Translations under genes and position numbers: made by a program
Source: Paracoccus amoyensis
GTDB taxonomy: Bacteria > Pseudomonadota > Alphaproteobacteria > Rhodobacterales > Rhodobacteraceae
NCBI RefSeq assembly: GCF_014490725.1
Contig: NZ_JACOQL010000005.1
Coordinates: 186,001 to 250,000 of the forward strand
Reading direction: 5' to 3'
Length of the DNA: 64,000 nt
Shown here: piece after piece, positions 37,237 to 45,531 of the stretch
Layout of the letters: the number at the start of each line of letters is the position of its first letter
Numbering within the stretch: the first letter of the stretch is position 1
The notes under the pieces: generated by a model
What the model was told of the DNA's origin: nothing
The model's database searches: none
Seen by the model: only the letters and a program-made list of their open reading frames with translations

Positions 37237-37686
37237 ATGGCTAAGACCCCTGATTTCGCCAAGACCTTCAGCGACATGATGGCTAACTTCCCCGTTGACA
37301 CTTCTTCCTACCAGGAAGCTCTGAAATCGCAGGGCGTTCTGGGCGAAAAGCTGGCAAAAGTCGCTCTGGGCGCTGCTGAGCGTTCGACCGAAATCTCGGC
37401 TCGCTGGGCGCAAGACACCATCACCCGCATGGGTGAGCTGACCGCAGCCAAGGCTGAGCCTTCGGACTACGCCAAAGCCTACACCGATTTCGCTTCGGCT
37501 TCGGCTGAAGTTGCTGCAGAGCACATGGCTGCTTTCGCTGAAATCGCGAAAAAAGTTCAGATGGACACCGTCGACCTGATGCTGACCGCTGGCAAAGACA
37601 TTGCTGCTGATGCTCAGAAAGTTGCTGAAAAAGCAACCAAAGAGACCCAGGCTGCTGTCAAAAAAGCCACCACGGCTTCGAAGTAA
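37237..37686 (+). CDS. phaP: Phasin (PHA granule-associated protein)
   Basis: The 149-residue amphipathic, Ala-rich helical protein coats PHB granules. The core is the phasin_2-type helix set (KLAKVALGAAERSTEISARWAQDTITRMGEL, EVAAEHMAAFAEIAKKVQMDTVDLML split over it), ending in a Lys/Ala-rich tail (KKATTASK). ATG 37237 follows AGGAGC. The gene uses a narrow set of frequent codons, as expected for very high expression. A PhaR operator lies upstream, a strong terminator downstream, and phaR itself next. Confidence 0.95.
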   Translation: MAKTPDFAKTFSDMMANFPVDTSSYQEALKSQGVLGEKLAKVALGAAERSTEISARWAQDTITRMGELTAAKAEPSDYAKAYTDFASASAEVAAEHMAAFAEIAKKVQMDTVDLMLTAGKDIAADAQKVAEKATKETQAAVKKATTASK

Positions 37687-37710
37687 GAGCTGATTTCAGC
37701 TTATCTGGAA

Positions 37711-37735
37711 AAGGGGCGGTTCACCGCCCCTTTTT
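37711..37735 (+). terminator. Terminator of phaP
   Basis: Arms AAGGGGCGGT (37711-37720) and ACCGCCCCTT (37723-37732) form a GC-rich stem with a tight loop, followed by TTTTTC. It is a strong intrinsic terminator 24 bp after phaP. Confidence 0.92.
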
Positions 37736-37837
37736 CTTTGCCCCTGATGCAATTGCAGAAAATCCGCTCGTTAGATTTCCTTTGCCTTTTGCGCGTGCAG
37801 CAATCATCATGCTTCGGAACTGGTTCTGGGAGGAAGC

Positions 37838-38464
37838 ATGGCCGCCGAAACGACGCCACTGCTGATCAAGCGCTACGCAAGTCGGCGACTCTATAACACC
37901 GAAACAAGCGACTATGTGACGCTGGAAGATATCTCGTCCTTTATTCGCGAAGGGCGTGAGGTCAAGATTGTCGATCTGAAATCAGGTGACGATCTGACGC
38001 GTCAGTATCTGCTGCAGATCATCGCCGAACATGAGGGCAGGGGAGAAAATGTTCTGCCCATCGGCGTGCTGACCGATCTGGTGCGCAGCTATACCACCAA
38101 TGCCCAGTCTGTCGTTCCTCAATTCCTTGCCGCCAGTTTCGAAATGCTGCGCGAGAACCAATCGAAGCTGATGGAAAACATGGCGTCGATCCCGAACCCG
38201 ATGGTGCGCGTTCCAGGTTTCGATGCGATGCAGCGGCAGCAACAGATGTTCATCAAGGCGATGATGGGTGGCTGGCCGGGCAACACCAGCCCGATGCCCG
38301 ACGATGGGCAGGCGGAAGCCACGGAAGAGGAAAACACGCCCAAGCCTGCTCGTGGACGTGCCGCAAAACCCGCGACATCGGCCGGTGACGCCGAAGGCGA
38401 CGAAGACATGGCCGAAATTCGGCGCCAATTAGCGGAACTTCAAAAGCGCATCGCCAAGCTCTGA
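37838..38464 (+). CDS. phaR: Polyhydroxyalkanoate synthesis repressor PhaR
   Basis: PhaR senses PHB and represses phasin and its own gene. The protein has 208 residues. The PHB/PHA accumulation DNA-binding domain is at about 8-70 (IKRYASRRLYNTETSDYVTLEDISSFI, split), followed by the PHB-accumulation regulatory repeats (VLTDLVRSYTTNAQSVVPQFL) and an acidic disordered C-terminus ending in a short coiled coil. The region upstream (37740-37837) has TGCAATTGCAG and GCGTGCAGCA elements fitting autoregulation. GGGAGGAAGC precedes the ATG. Confidence 0.95.
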   Translation: MAAETTPLLIKRYASRRLYNTETSDYVTLEDISSFIREGREVKIVDLKSGDDLTRQYLLQIIAEHEGRGENVLPIGVLTDLVRSYTTNAQSVVPQFLAASFEMLRENQSKLMENMASIPNPMVRVPGFDAMQRQQQMFIKAMMGGWPGNTSPMPDDGQAEATEEENTPKPARGRAAKPATSAGDAEGDEDMAEIRRQLAELQKRIAKL

Positions 38465-38479
38465 CTTGCGCCCGACTTC

Positions 38480-38500
38480 AGGGCGGGTTATGCCGCCCTT
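38480..38500 (+). terminator. Hairpin at the end of phaR
   Basis: Arms AGGGCGG (38480-38486) and CCGCCCT (38493-38499) enclose a 6-base loop, 15 bp after the phaR stop and just before the tRNA gene. The T-run is weak, so this is a moderate terminator call. Confidence 0.6.
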
Positions 38501-38503
38501 CAC

Positions 38504-38593
38504 GGACAGTTGGCCGAGTGGTCGAAGGCGCACGCCTGGAAAGTGTGTAGGCGGGGAACCGTCTCGAGGGTTCGAATCCCTCACTGTCCGCCA
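38504..38593 (+). tRNA. tRNA-Ser (anticodon GGA)
   Basis: The 90-nt cloverleaf has acceptor arms GGACAGT and ACTGTCC, a G discriminator and an encoded CCA. The D arm is TGGCCGAGTGG, the anticodon stem is CACGC/GTGTG with loop CTGGAAA giving anticodon GGA, and a long class II variable arm follows. The T arm is GAGGGTTCGAATCCCTC. The accessory region starts right after it, so it is probably an integration site, although I found no second copy of its 3' end in the window. Confidence 0.97.
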
Positions 38594-38966
38594 TTACCCT
38601 TTCTTATCCATCTGGTTTTTCTGCATTTTATGGTCCTTCGGGTCGGTGAGGTAGCATTTCGGGTAGCATTTCACCGGACCGGGTCGGATTTCCTGTGCCG
38701 CGTGTCGAGTATAGGTCACGAGGCGCGGGACGTTAAGGTATGTGCGGATCGGCGCGTGAATAACGGATCAGGCCAGACAAGATTTGCCTCTGAGATGCGA
38801 CACGCAGCGCCGAGTTCAGATATTCGCCATTCGGCATCAATTGGTCAGGCCACGAATGATGAGGACTGTTGGACATGTGACCGCAGTTGCCACAGGGGAC
38901 GGCGGGCAGACGCGCCCAGACCGATCTTGAAACTGCTTCAGAGGTCCTCATGGATTGATGACGACC

Positions 38967-39085
38967 CCAGCGTCCCTTCAACGATTGGCATTCGTTCATC
39001 GACAATCCGGTGATAGCTGATGCTGTTCTCGACCGTCTGTCGCGAGATCGACATCACATTGGTGCCGGTGAAAGCGAAGAGGCGT
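38967..39085 (+). pseudogene. istB (IS21 family helper ATPase) remnant
   Basis: About 40 codons between stop codons read RPQRPFNDWHSFIDNPVIAD and then AVLDRLSRDRHHIGAGESEE. This fits the C-terminal end of IS21 IstB ATPases, which have a PFxxWxxxxxDPxxAxAxLDRLxHxAxxIxxxGES pattern. No Walker motifs, istA or IS ends are seen, so this is debris of an old insertion next to the tRNA. Confidence 0.55.
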
Positions 39086-39176
39086 GGTGCCAAACCGGAA
39101 AACCTTGCCCCTGCCGTCGTCAAGATCACCGGTGGCGACGAGTTCATCGATGCCCGCCTCTGTTCGCCCCGGCAGG

Positions 39177-39389
39177 TTGTGGCGGCTTGACCTCCAATCG
39201 AACGCCGTCAGCCGGTTCGAGCCGCGCCTGCCGAAGCTCAATCGTCTCGACAGCAATCCGGAATATGCGTTGGGCGGGCCGTTCTTTGCGCAGGCCTTCG
39301 GGGATGTCATCTGGGCCGTGGCCGACAAGGACATCTTCCGCTTCGACGGGCAGCAGTGGGAACGGATCAAGCATCCCGATCTGCCATAG
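39177..39389 (+). pseudogene. 3' fragment of an unidentified gene
   Basis: About 70 codons with good codon use, ending at TAG 39387-39389, encode LWRLDLQSNAVSRFEPRLPK ... FGDVIWAVADKDIFRFDGQQWERI. The short IWAVADKDIFRFDGQQW-type repeats look like beta-propeller blades. A second frame just upstream (39019-39188, VVKITGGDEFIDARL) could be the same gene before a frameshift. I do not recognise the family. Confidence 0.4.
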
Positions 39390-40000
39390 ATGCGGGGACT
39401 GAACATATACCAAACCGCATGGACCGGGCTGGATACACAAAGTTTAGGACACTCCCTTCGCTCGCTGCTGTGCGCAATAAAACTGGCCGCGCTTGGATCC
39501 TCACCGCTGCTCCAAGTGTCGCCATCTCCCGTCCCGACGCTTGCACTACTGAAAACCCACCGCCTGATTAACCAAGACAAGCTCACCTCAACGCCACCTC
39601 AACCCTTGGCTGCAGTTTTCGTGCAGGTTGTGCCGCTCAATGCCGCTTGATGCGGTCGAATGGTGGAATGAGAATCGCCAGAAATCAAACCGTTGCCCTG
39701 CCTACCAATTTTGGACCATTTGAGGCCGGAGTTTTCGGCATCTCGGTCTTGGACCTGAACCGAACGGAACGGCGATCCGACCGGGATTAACGTTGGCCCA
39801 CTGGGCAACAACGATGCTGCCGTGCTCGATCCGCAACCCGTTAGGAAGCGGATCAACAAGGACTCAACTAGGGGGCCAGAGCGTAGCAGGTCCGGCGCAA
39901 AAAAAGCCAGCCGCCAGTCATGAATGCGTGCTGGGACGAGGCCCAAGCCGCAGTCGTGTACAAGACATGAACTGCTCGTGGTTCCAGCTGTAAGATCCCA
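39390..40000. other. Non-coding, degenerate accessory DNA
   Basis: About 600 bp with only short frames of poor codon character on both strands. I see no clear promoter, repeat or known protein fragment here. The stretch just after the tRNA (38594-38966) is similar; it contains only a 12-bp-period double copy of GGTAGCATTTC at 38650-38672. Confidence 0.5.
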
Positions 40001-40669
40001 TCAAGCGAGCGCCTCGCGTAAACTTTTTGGAGGTGCGCGATCTTGGAGCAAATTCAGCGCGCTTTCGACATGCTCCAGATGATGCACCATGGCCTGCTTG
40101 GCCGCTTCAAGATCCCGGTTCTTCAGATGTAACAGGATTTGCTCATGCTCGTCGGGGCCGCAGTTGTGCAAATTGGTATCGCGAAAGGCCGCCATGATCA
40201 GTGAAGTCCTGCTCACCAGATCGCGCATGAGACCGCACAGAAACTCAGCCTCGGCCATTTCCGCCAGCATGACGTGAAAACCGCCCGAGAGTTTGATGAT
40301 GTCGCGCTGATTGTTGTTATGGTTGGCGATCCGTTCCTTCGCGACATGTTCGAACATCTCGACCAGCTTGGTTGCATCCAGTTCGGTGAAAAGGCGCTCC
40401 AGAACGCGCTGCTCGACCGCAGCGCGAATGTGAAAAATGTCTTTTGCATCAGCGACACTGGGCTTCGCGACAACAGCACCCTTGTTGCTCTCGATGACCA
40501 CCAACCCTTCGCGCTCCAGCGTGGCCAGAACCTGACGGATCCGCGCGCGACTTACGCCGAACACCTCGGCCAGCTCCGCTTCCTTTAGTCGCGTGCCGGG
40601 CCGCAGTCGACGATCCGCGATCGACAACCAGATCCGCTCTGCGATCTGCTCGACAGTCAGTGTATCCAT
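40001..40669 (-). CDS. GntR family (FadR subgroup) transcriptional regulator
   Basis: About 222 residues from ATG 40669; an in-frame ATG at 40702 is possible. The N-terminal winged helix (LTVEQIAERIWLSIADRRLRPG, VFGVSRARIRQVLATLEREGL) is followed by the all-helical FCD ligand-binding domain from about residue 75 (DIFHIRAAVEQRVLERLF, EHEQILLHLKNRDLEAAKQAMVHHL split). FCD regulators usually bind a carboxylate with a metal and release DNA. It is divergent from the catabolic operon, with a 22-bp operator between them that recurs at 42280. It is the likely repressor of the island. Confidence 0.92.
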   Translation of the reverse strand: MDTLTVEQIAERIWLSIADRRLRPGTRLKEAELAEVFGVSRARIRQVLATLEREGLVVIESNKGAVVAKPSVADAKDIFHIRAAVEQRVLERLFTELDATKLVEMFEHVAKERIANHNNNQRDIIKLSGGFHVMLAEMAEAEFLCGLMRDLVSRTSLIMAAFRDTNLHNCGPDEHEQILLHLKNRDLEAAKQAMVHHLEHVESALNLLQDRAPPKSLREALA

Positions 40670-40752
40670 GCGCCGCACCCGCCCCGAAAATATCCTTGCC
40701 ATCCACATACAGCGACCGAAGCGCGCCGGTCCAGATACAAATGGCCTCAATA

Positions 40753-40774
40753 TTGTTGACAATATAGTCGACAA
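40753..40774. promoter_or_regulatory. GntR-type operator 1 (divergent promoter)
   Basis: The 22-bp site runs from TTGTTGACAA (40753-40762) to GTCGACAA (40767-40774). Read on the minus strand it is TTGTCGAC-N-ATAT-NN-T-NN-ACAA, the same pattern as the site at 42280-42301. It contains a -35-like TTGACA (40757-40762). It lies 33 bp before the flavin reductase-like gene and 84 bp before gntR. Confidence 0.72.
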
Positions 40775-40806
40775 GAATTAGCTGATGAAGGTCAGCGAGG
40801 GATGTC

Positions 40807-41424
40807 ATGGAATTCGATCTTACCTGTCTCGATTCGCAGGACCGCTATCGCCTGCTCACCAATTTTGTCGGACCGCGCCCCGTTGCGCTGGTGACTACGC
40901 GCAACCAATCGGGCGCGAATAACGGGGCACCGATGAGCTTCTTCAACGTCTTCTCGCACGATCCGGCGATCCTTGCGCTTGGCATCCAGCCGCGACTGGA
41001 TGGCCGCGAGAAAGACACCGTGGCCAATATCCGGCGCAGCGGCCAGTTCACCGTCAACATGGTAGATATGCCCCTTTCACGCACCATGCTGGTCTGTGGC
41101 CTAGGGGTCGAGACCGATGTGGATGAACTTGAACTCGCCGGCGAACGGGTTGCTGACGGGGTGCAGGTCGACTGCTGTTGGTTACCGGCCAGCCCGTGCG
41201 CGATGGAATGTCGTGTCGATCGCCTGATCGAGTATCCCCGGCGGGTGATCGTGCTGGGCGAAGTCGTGCATATGCATGTCCGCGGCGACTGTCTGGACCC
41301 GGCGGGTCGCTATGTCGATCCGTCGATTTACCATCCGATCGCGCGCCTCCATGCCGACAATTACATCGTGGCCGATCAGCAGTTCGAGCTGAAAGCGCCG
41401 CAGCTTGACGAACTTCTTTCGTGA
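40807..41424 (+). CDS. Flavin reductase family (FMN-binding split barrel) protein
   Basis: The protein has 205 residues of the flavin reductase-like fold: RPVALVTTRNQSGANNGAPMSFF, split into the typical PRPVALVTT and APMSFFNVFS segments, then GQFTVNMVD and a Cys-rich middle. Stand-alone members supply reduced flavin to monooxygenases or act on small oxidised substrates, but no oxygenase component is in this island. GAGGGATGTC precedes the ATG. It is the first gene of the catabolic island and overlaps the racemase frame if the GTG at 41421 is used. Confidence 0.88.
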   Translation: MEFDLTCLDSQDRYRLLTNFVGPRPVALVTTRNQSGANNGAPMSFFNVFSHDPAILALGIQPRLDGREKDTVANIRRSGQFTVNMVDMPLSRTMLVCGLGVETDVDELELAGERVADGVQVDCCWLPASPCAMECRVDRLIEYPRRVIVLGEVVHMHVRGDCLDPAGRYVDPSIYHPIARLHADNYIVADQQFELKAPQLDELLS

Positions 41425-41435
41425 CCGGAAACCGC

Positions 41436-42200
41436 ATGCGCCTACTTCTTATCAATCCGAACGGGACTTCCTCGATGACGGCCCAAGCCTCGCGATCAGC
41501 GCGGCAAGTCATTCTGAAGTCGACAGATATCATCGAAAAAACGGGAATAGGCGCGCCGTTGAGCATCGAGGGTTATGCAGATGAGGTGATGTCGATACCT
41601 TCGATGCTCGCCCAGATCGCCGAGGCGGAGGCTGACGGAGCCGAGGCGACGGTGATCGCATGCTTCGACGATCCCGGCCTTGATGCCGCGCGCGAGATTG
41701 CCGCCGGTCCGGTCATCGGTATCTGTCAGGCAGGCGTGCAGGCGGCGATGGTACTGGCAAAACGGTTTTCGATCATCACCACCCTGCCGCGATCAGTCCC
41801 CGCGATCGAGGATCTGGTCTACCGCTACGGCGCGGAACGTCATTGCCGCAAGGTGCGCAGCATCAACCTGCCGGTCCTGTCGCTGGAATCCGAGCGCGCG
41901 CACGCCTACTCGGTCCTGCTGGGCGAGATCGCCAAGGCGCGGGATGAGGACGGCGCAGAGGCTGTCGTTCTGGGCTGCGCGGGGATGTCGGATCTGGCAG
42001 GCAAACTGTCCGCCGATACCGGCGTGACCGTGATCGACGGAGTGATTGTCGCAGTCAAGCTGGCCGAGGCGCTGATCGGTGCGGGTCTGAAAACCTCAAA
42101 AACGAATGCCTATGCCTTTCCGCGCGCCAAGGGAAATTCACGCGACGAATCAAAATCGAGGAGCCGCGGTTTCCAAGCTGCTGTCCAAACGAGCATCTAG
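41436..42200 (+). CDS. Asp/Glu/hydantoin racemase family protein
   Basis: About 254 residues. Start MRLLLINPNGTSSMT is typical for hydantoin racemases. The two catalytic Cys of the family are visible in IACFDDPGLDAARE and VLGCAGMSDLAG. These enzymes racemise 5-substituted hydantoins or related acids by two-base chemistry. A GTG at 41421 overlapping the previous stop (GTGA) would add five residues. The Ser/Arg-rich C-terminal tail (RDESKSRSRGF) extends past the usual end. In context it points to a chiral cyclic amide as the substrate class. Confidence 0.88.
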   Translation: MRLLLINPNGTSSMTAQASRSARQVILKSTDIIEKTGIGAPLSIEGYADEVMSIPSMLAQIAEAEADGAEATVIACFDDPGLDAAREIAAGPVIGICQAGVQAAMVLAKRFSIITTLPRSVPAIEDLVYRYGAERHCRKVRSINLPVLSLESERAHAYSVLLGEIAKARDEDGAEAVVLGCAGMSDLAGKLSADTGVTVIDGVIVAVKLAEALIGAGLKTSKTNAYAFPRAKGNSRDESKSRSRGFQAAVQTSI

Positions 42201-42279
42201 TTCGTCTGCTGGGCGAAACATTGTTTCGCAGTCCCGAAAGCGACATTCTGTGCATAGATCAGGTTTTATGACGACAAAA

Positions 42280-42301
42280 TTGTCGACAATATAATTGACA
42301 A
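42280..42301. promoter_or_regulatory. GntR-type operator 2 (transporter operon)
   Basis: The 22-bp site begins with the perfect palindrome core TTGTCGACAA (42280-42289) and ends in ATTGACAA (42294-42301). It matches operator 1 at the conserved TTGTCGAC, ATAT and ACAA positions. A half-site CGACAA lies just upstream (42272-42277). It includes a -35-like TTGACA (42295-42300) and is 110 bp before the first permease gene. Confidence 0.72.
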
Positions 42302-42411
42302 ACAAGGAGATCGATCTCAAGCTTCGTGAAAGAGCGATAGTTTGGGGCAGACAGAAGAACCAACGAGGCAGATGAAAAGCTGCCTGAAAAGAGGGGAGGA
42401 CCGTCAAGGTC

Positions 42412-43379
42412 ATGCTGGTAGTCATCATCAAGAAGCTACTGAACGCCGCGCTCGTCATGCTGGCAGTTTCTTTTCTGGCCTTCCTGATCTTTCAACTCGC
42501 CGGTGATCCGGTGGACATGATGTCCAGCGAGCAATCGACACAGGCGGACCGCGACCTGCTGCGCGAAAGGCTGGGCCTGAACGATAACTTTCTGGTCCAG
42601 TATGCGCGTTTCGTTGCCAATGCCGTGCAAGGCAATTTCGGTATCTCCTATCGCAACGGACAGGAAGTTCTGGGACTGATCGCCGATCGGTTCCCGGCAA
42701 CGATGGAACTGGTCCTAGTGGCGACGGTGCTGTCGCTGCTGATCGGGCTGCCCCTTGGCATTCTGACCGCGATCAAGCGTGGCACATGGTATTCCGAGAT
42801 TCTGCAATTCGGTTCGATCATCGGGGTGTCGCTGCCCAGCTTTGTCGTCGGCATCCTGTTGATCCTCGTCTTCTCGGTCACGCTGGGCCTGCTGCCCGCC
42901 TTCGGCCGGGGCGATGTCGTTGATTTGGGCTGGTGGTCCACCGGCTTTCTGACGCAGTCTGGACTGATGGCGCTGATCCTGCCGTCGATCTCGCTTTCGC
43001 TTTATCAGGTGACGCTGATCATGCGTCTGGTCCGCGCCGAGATGCTGGAGGTCATGCGCTCGGATTACGTTAAATTCGCGCGCGCCCGCGGCATTCCACG
43101 CTATCGCATCTATTTTCGTCACGCGCTACGCAACTGTCTGATGCCGGTGGTCACACTGACCGCGATGAACGTCGGCACGTTGATCGCCTTCGCGCTGATC
43201 ACCGAGACCGTGTTCCAGTGGCCGGGCATGGGCATGCTGTTCATCCAGGCGGTGACATTCATTGATATCCCGGTAATGGCGGCCTATCTGTGCATCGTCG
43301 CCCTGATCTTCGTTTCCTGAACACCATGGTCGACATCACATATGCGGTGATCGACCCCCGTCTGCGCGACGCGAAATAG
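42412..43379 (+). pseudogene. ABC transporter permease (DppB type), frameshifted at the C-terminus
   Basis: This is the first membrane subunit of a peptide/nickel-type importer, with six helices and the BPD loop (EVMRSDYVKFARARGIPRYRIYF split) that contacts the ATPase. The frame stops at 43320 after VALIFVS. Shifting by one base at about 43313-43317 restores a normal end (LNTMVDITYAVIDPRLRD, stop 43377-43379). About 20 residues including the last helix end and the conserved DPR motif are lost in the raw reading. It may be a sequencing error or a real loss of transport. Confidence 0.85.
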
Positions 43380-43390
43380 GGGCATCCTCC

Positions 43391-44332
43391 ATGGCCGATC
43401 TGAATGCAATTCCCGTGCGCACCTCGCGTCTGTCCCGTGCCCGCAAAAGCGATCTTTGGTGGTCCTTCAGCCATTCTCTCTCTGCACGACTGGCCTTCTT
43501 CGTGCTCCTGGTGCTGATCCTGTCGGCCTTTCTGGCTCCGCTGATTGCGCCGCAGAACCCCCACGATCCGGCGCAACTCGACATGTGGAAATCCGAACTG
43601 CCGCCGATATGGCTGGATGGCAGCGAATGGCCCTATCTTCTGGGCACCGACACCCAGGGCCGCGACATGTTGTCGGTAATGCTCTATGGCACGCGAACCT
43701 CGGTGATGATCGGGATCGCATCCGTGGCATTTTCGTTGATCATAGGGCTGAGCCTGGGGCTCGTGGCGGGATATTTCGGCGGCTTCGTGGACAATATCCT
43801 GATGCGGATCGGGGATGTAGTCCTGTCGATCCCGACGATCCTGATCGCCATTCTGGTTTCAGCCGTGGTCCGGCAGATGCTGCCGCCTGATCTGCGCGAG
43901 ATCGGTGCGTCAGCGGTTCTGGTGCTCGCCATCACTATCTCTGGTTGGGTGCAATATGCCCGAACGGTGCGCGCACAGACGATTGTCGAGAAAGGCAAGG
44001 AATATGTAATGGCGGCCCGGCTGCTGAAAGTGCCGGCACGCCGAATCATGGGACGTCATATCCTGCCGAACACGCTCACCCCGGTTCTGGTCGCTGCGAC
44101 GCTCAGCTTCGGCATGGCGATCCTTACCGAAGCGACCCTGTCCTTCCTGGGCATCGGAATGCCGCCGGGGCAACCGTCACTGGGCACGCTTATCCGCGTC
44201 GGCAACCAGTATCTGTTCTCGGGCATGTGGTGGATCGTGATCTTCCCAGTTCTGCAACTGTCGCTGCTCGTCATCTCGGTGAACCTGCTGGGCGACTGGC
44301 TGCGAGACGCCCTGAACCCGAAGCTGAGGTAA
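43391..44332 (+). CDS. ABC transporter permease (DppC/OppC type)
   Basis: The second membrane subunit of the importer, 313 residues. The N-terminal OppC-type helix is LAFFVLLVLILSAFLAPLIAPQ, the domain marker is LLGTDTQGRDMLSVMLYGTRTS, and the ATPase-contact loop is EYVMAARLLKVPARRIMGRHILP. Six helices are predicted, as in DppC. It ends in DWLRDALNPKLR, the usual DPR-like terminus. It lies 11 bp after the frameshifted permease and 2 bp before the first amidohydrolase gene. Confidence 0.94.
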   Translation: MADLNAIPVRTSRLSRARKSDLWWSFSHSLSARLAFFVLLVLILSAFLAPLIAPQNPHDPAQLDMWKSELPPIWLDGSEWPYLLGTDTQGRDMLSVMLYGTRTSVMIGIASVAFSLIIGLSLGLVAGYFGGFVDNILMRIGDVVLSIPTILIAILVSAVVRQMLPPDLREIGASAVLVLAITISGWVQYARTVRAQTIVEKGKEYVMAARLLKVPARRIMGRHILPNTLTPVLVAATLSFGMAILTEATLSFLGIGMPPGQPSLGTLIRVGNQYLFSGMWWIVIFPVLQLSLLVISVNLLGDWLRDALNPKLR

Positions 44333-44334
44333 TC

Positions 44335-45531
44335 ATGTCCGATCTGCTGCTGAAGAACGTCCGCCCCTTCGGAGAAGCGCCCACTGACGTGCTGGTCCGC
44401 GACGGAGTAATTGCCGAAATCGGCCAGAACCTTTCCGCGCCCATGAACATCACGACCGAGGACGGCGGCAATGCGATCCTGTGGCCGGGCCTGATCGACT
44501 CGCACACCCATCTGGACAAGACCACCTGGGGCATGGACTGGCACGAGAACAACCGTGACGCCGTGCTGCGCAGCCGGATCGATTTCGAACGCGACAACCG
44601 GCTGGCGATTGGTATCGACCCGCACCGGCAATCGATGCGCCACGCGATCGGTCTGGCTGCACATGGCGCCAGCCACATTCGCAGCCATGTCGACATCGAC
44701 CCGGTCCACGAGCTGCGTCTGGTGGAGGGCGTGCAGGAAACGCGGCAGAAACTGCGCGGCATCATCGACATTCAGCTAGTCGCCTTCCCGCAATCGGGGG
44801 TGATGGTCATGCCCGGCACTATCGAGCTTCTGGATGAGGCGCTGTCCAACGGGTGCGAAGTTCTGGGCGGCATCGATCCCTGCGGCATCGACCGTGATCC
44901 CAAGGGGCAACTGGACGCTCTCTTCGCACTCGCGGACAGGCACGGCTGCGATGTCGACATCCATCTGCACGAACCGGGTGATCTCGGCGCATTCACGATG
45001 GAACTGATTTTCGAGCGCGTCCGCGCGCATGGCATGAACGGAAAATTCGCGATCAGCCACGCTTTCGCGCTTGGCATCAACGATCATCTTCGTGTCGGCA
45101 GTCTGATCGACCAGATTGCCGAACTGGACATCGCGATCCTGACGACCGGAGCGCCCTCGGCAACGGTGCCTTCCGTCAAACGGTTGGTGGCGGCGGGCGT
45201 GCGGGTCGGCGCGGGCTGCGATGGCATTCGTGACACCTGGGGGCCGTGGGGCCAGCCCGACATGATCCACCGCGCAACGGTAATCGGGATGAAGAACGGC
45301 TTTCGTTCGGACGATGATTTGCGGCTGGCGCTGGAGATCGTGTCGCAGGGCGGCGCCGACGTGATGCGCCTTGAAGGCTATGGCGCCGCGATCGGCTGCA
45401 AGGCTGATTTCACACTGCTCGACGGGCAGACCGTTGCCCATTCCGTCGTCAATCGTGCCGCGCGTCCATTAGTCGTCAAGGGTGGCAAGGTCGTCGCGCG
45501 TCACGGCACCTGCATCGTGGAAGCACCATGA
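44335..45531 (+). CDS. Amidohydrolase, cytosine deaminase (CodA)-like
   Basis: The protein has 398 residues. The metal-dependent barrel starts at LIDSHTHLDK, with the HxH ligands and the CodA-style Lys-containing HLDKT, followed by HIRSHVDIDP, the HEP motif in IHLHEPGD, ISHAFALG and the catalytic Asp in GCDGIRDTWGPWG. This set resembles cytosine deaminase and related cyclic-amide deaminases. ATG 44335 follows GAGGTAATC. The stop overlaps the next gene (ATGA). It probably deaminates or opens a nitrogen heterocycle imported by the transporter. Confidence 0.9.
   Translation: MSDLLLKNVRPFGEAPTDVLVRDGVIAEIGQNLSAPMNITTEDGGNAILWPGLIDSHTHLDKTTWGMDWHENNRDAVLRSRIDFERDNRLAIGIDPHRQSMRHAIGLAAHGASHIRSHVDIDPVHELRLVEGVQETRQKLRGIIDIQLVAFPQSGVMVMPGTIELLDEALSNGCEVLGGIDPCGIDRDPKGQLDALFALADRHGCDVDIHLHEPGDLGAFTMELIFERVRAHGMNGKFAISHAFALGINDHLRVGSLIDQIAELDIAILTTGAPSATVPSVKRLVAAGVRVGAGCDGIRDTWGPWGQPDMIHRATVIGMKNGFRSDDDLRLALEIVSQGGADVMRLEGYGAAIGCKADFTLLDGQTVAHSVVNRAARPLVVKGGKVVARHGTCIVEAP

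Noticed and set aside
38504-38593. Search for a second tRNA-Ser 3' end (att site) in the accessory region
   Set aside because: No copy of the T-arm/acceptor sequence was found by eye within the window.
38650-38672. Tandem GGTAGCATTTC as a possible attachment or recombinase site
   Set aside because: Only two copies and no linked recombinase; could be chance.
38733-39005. 90-codon minus-strand frame after the tRNA with CGNCGH
   Set aside because: A single CxxC-like motif, no start signal and no family resemblance.
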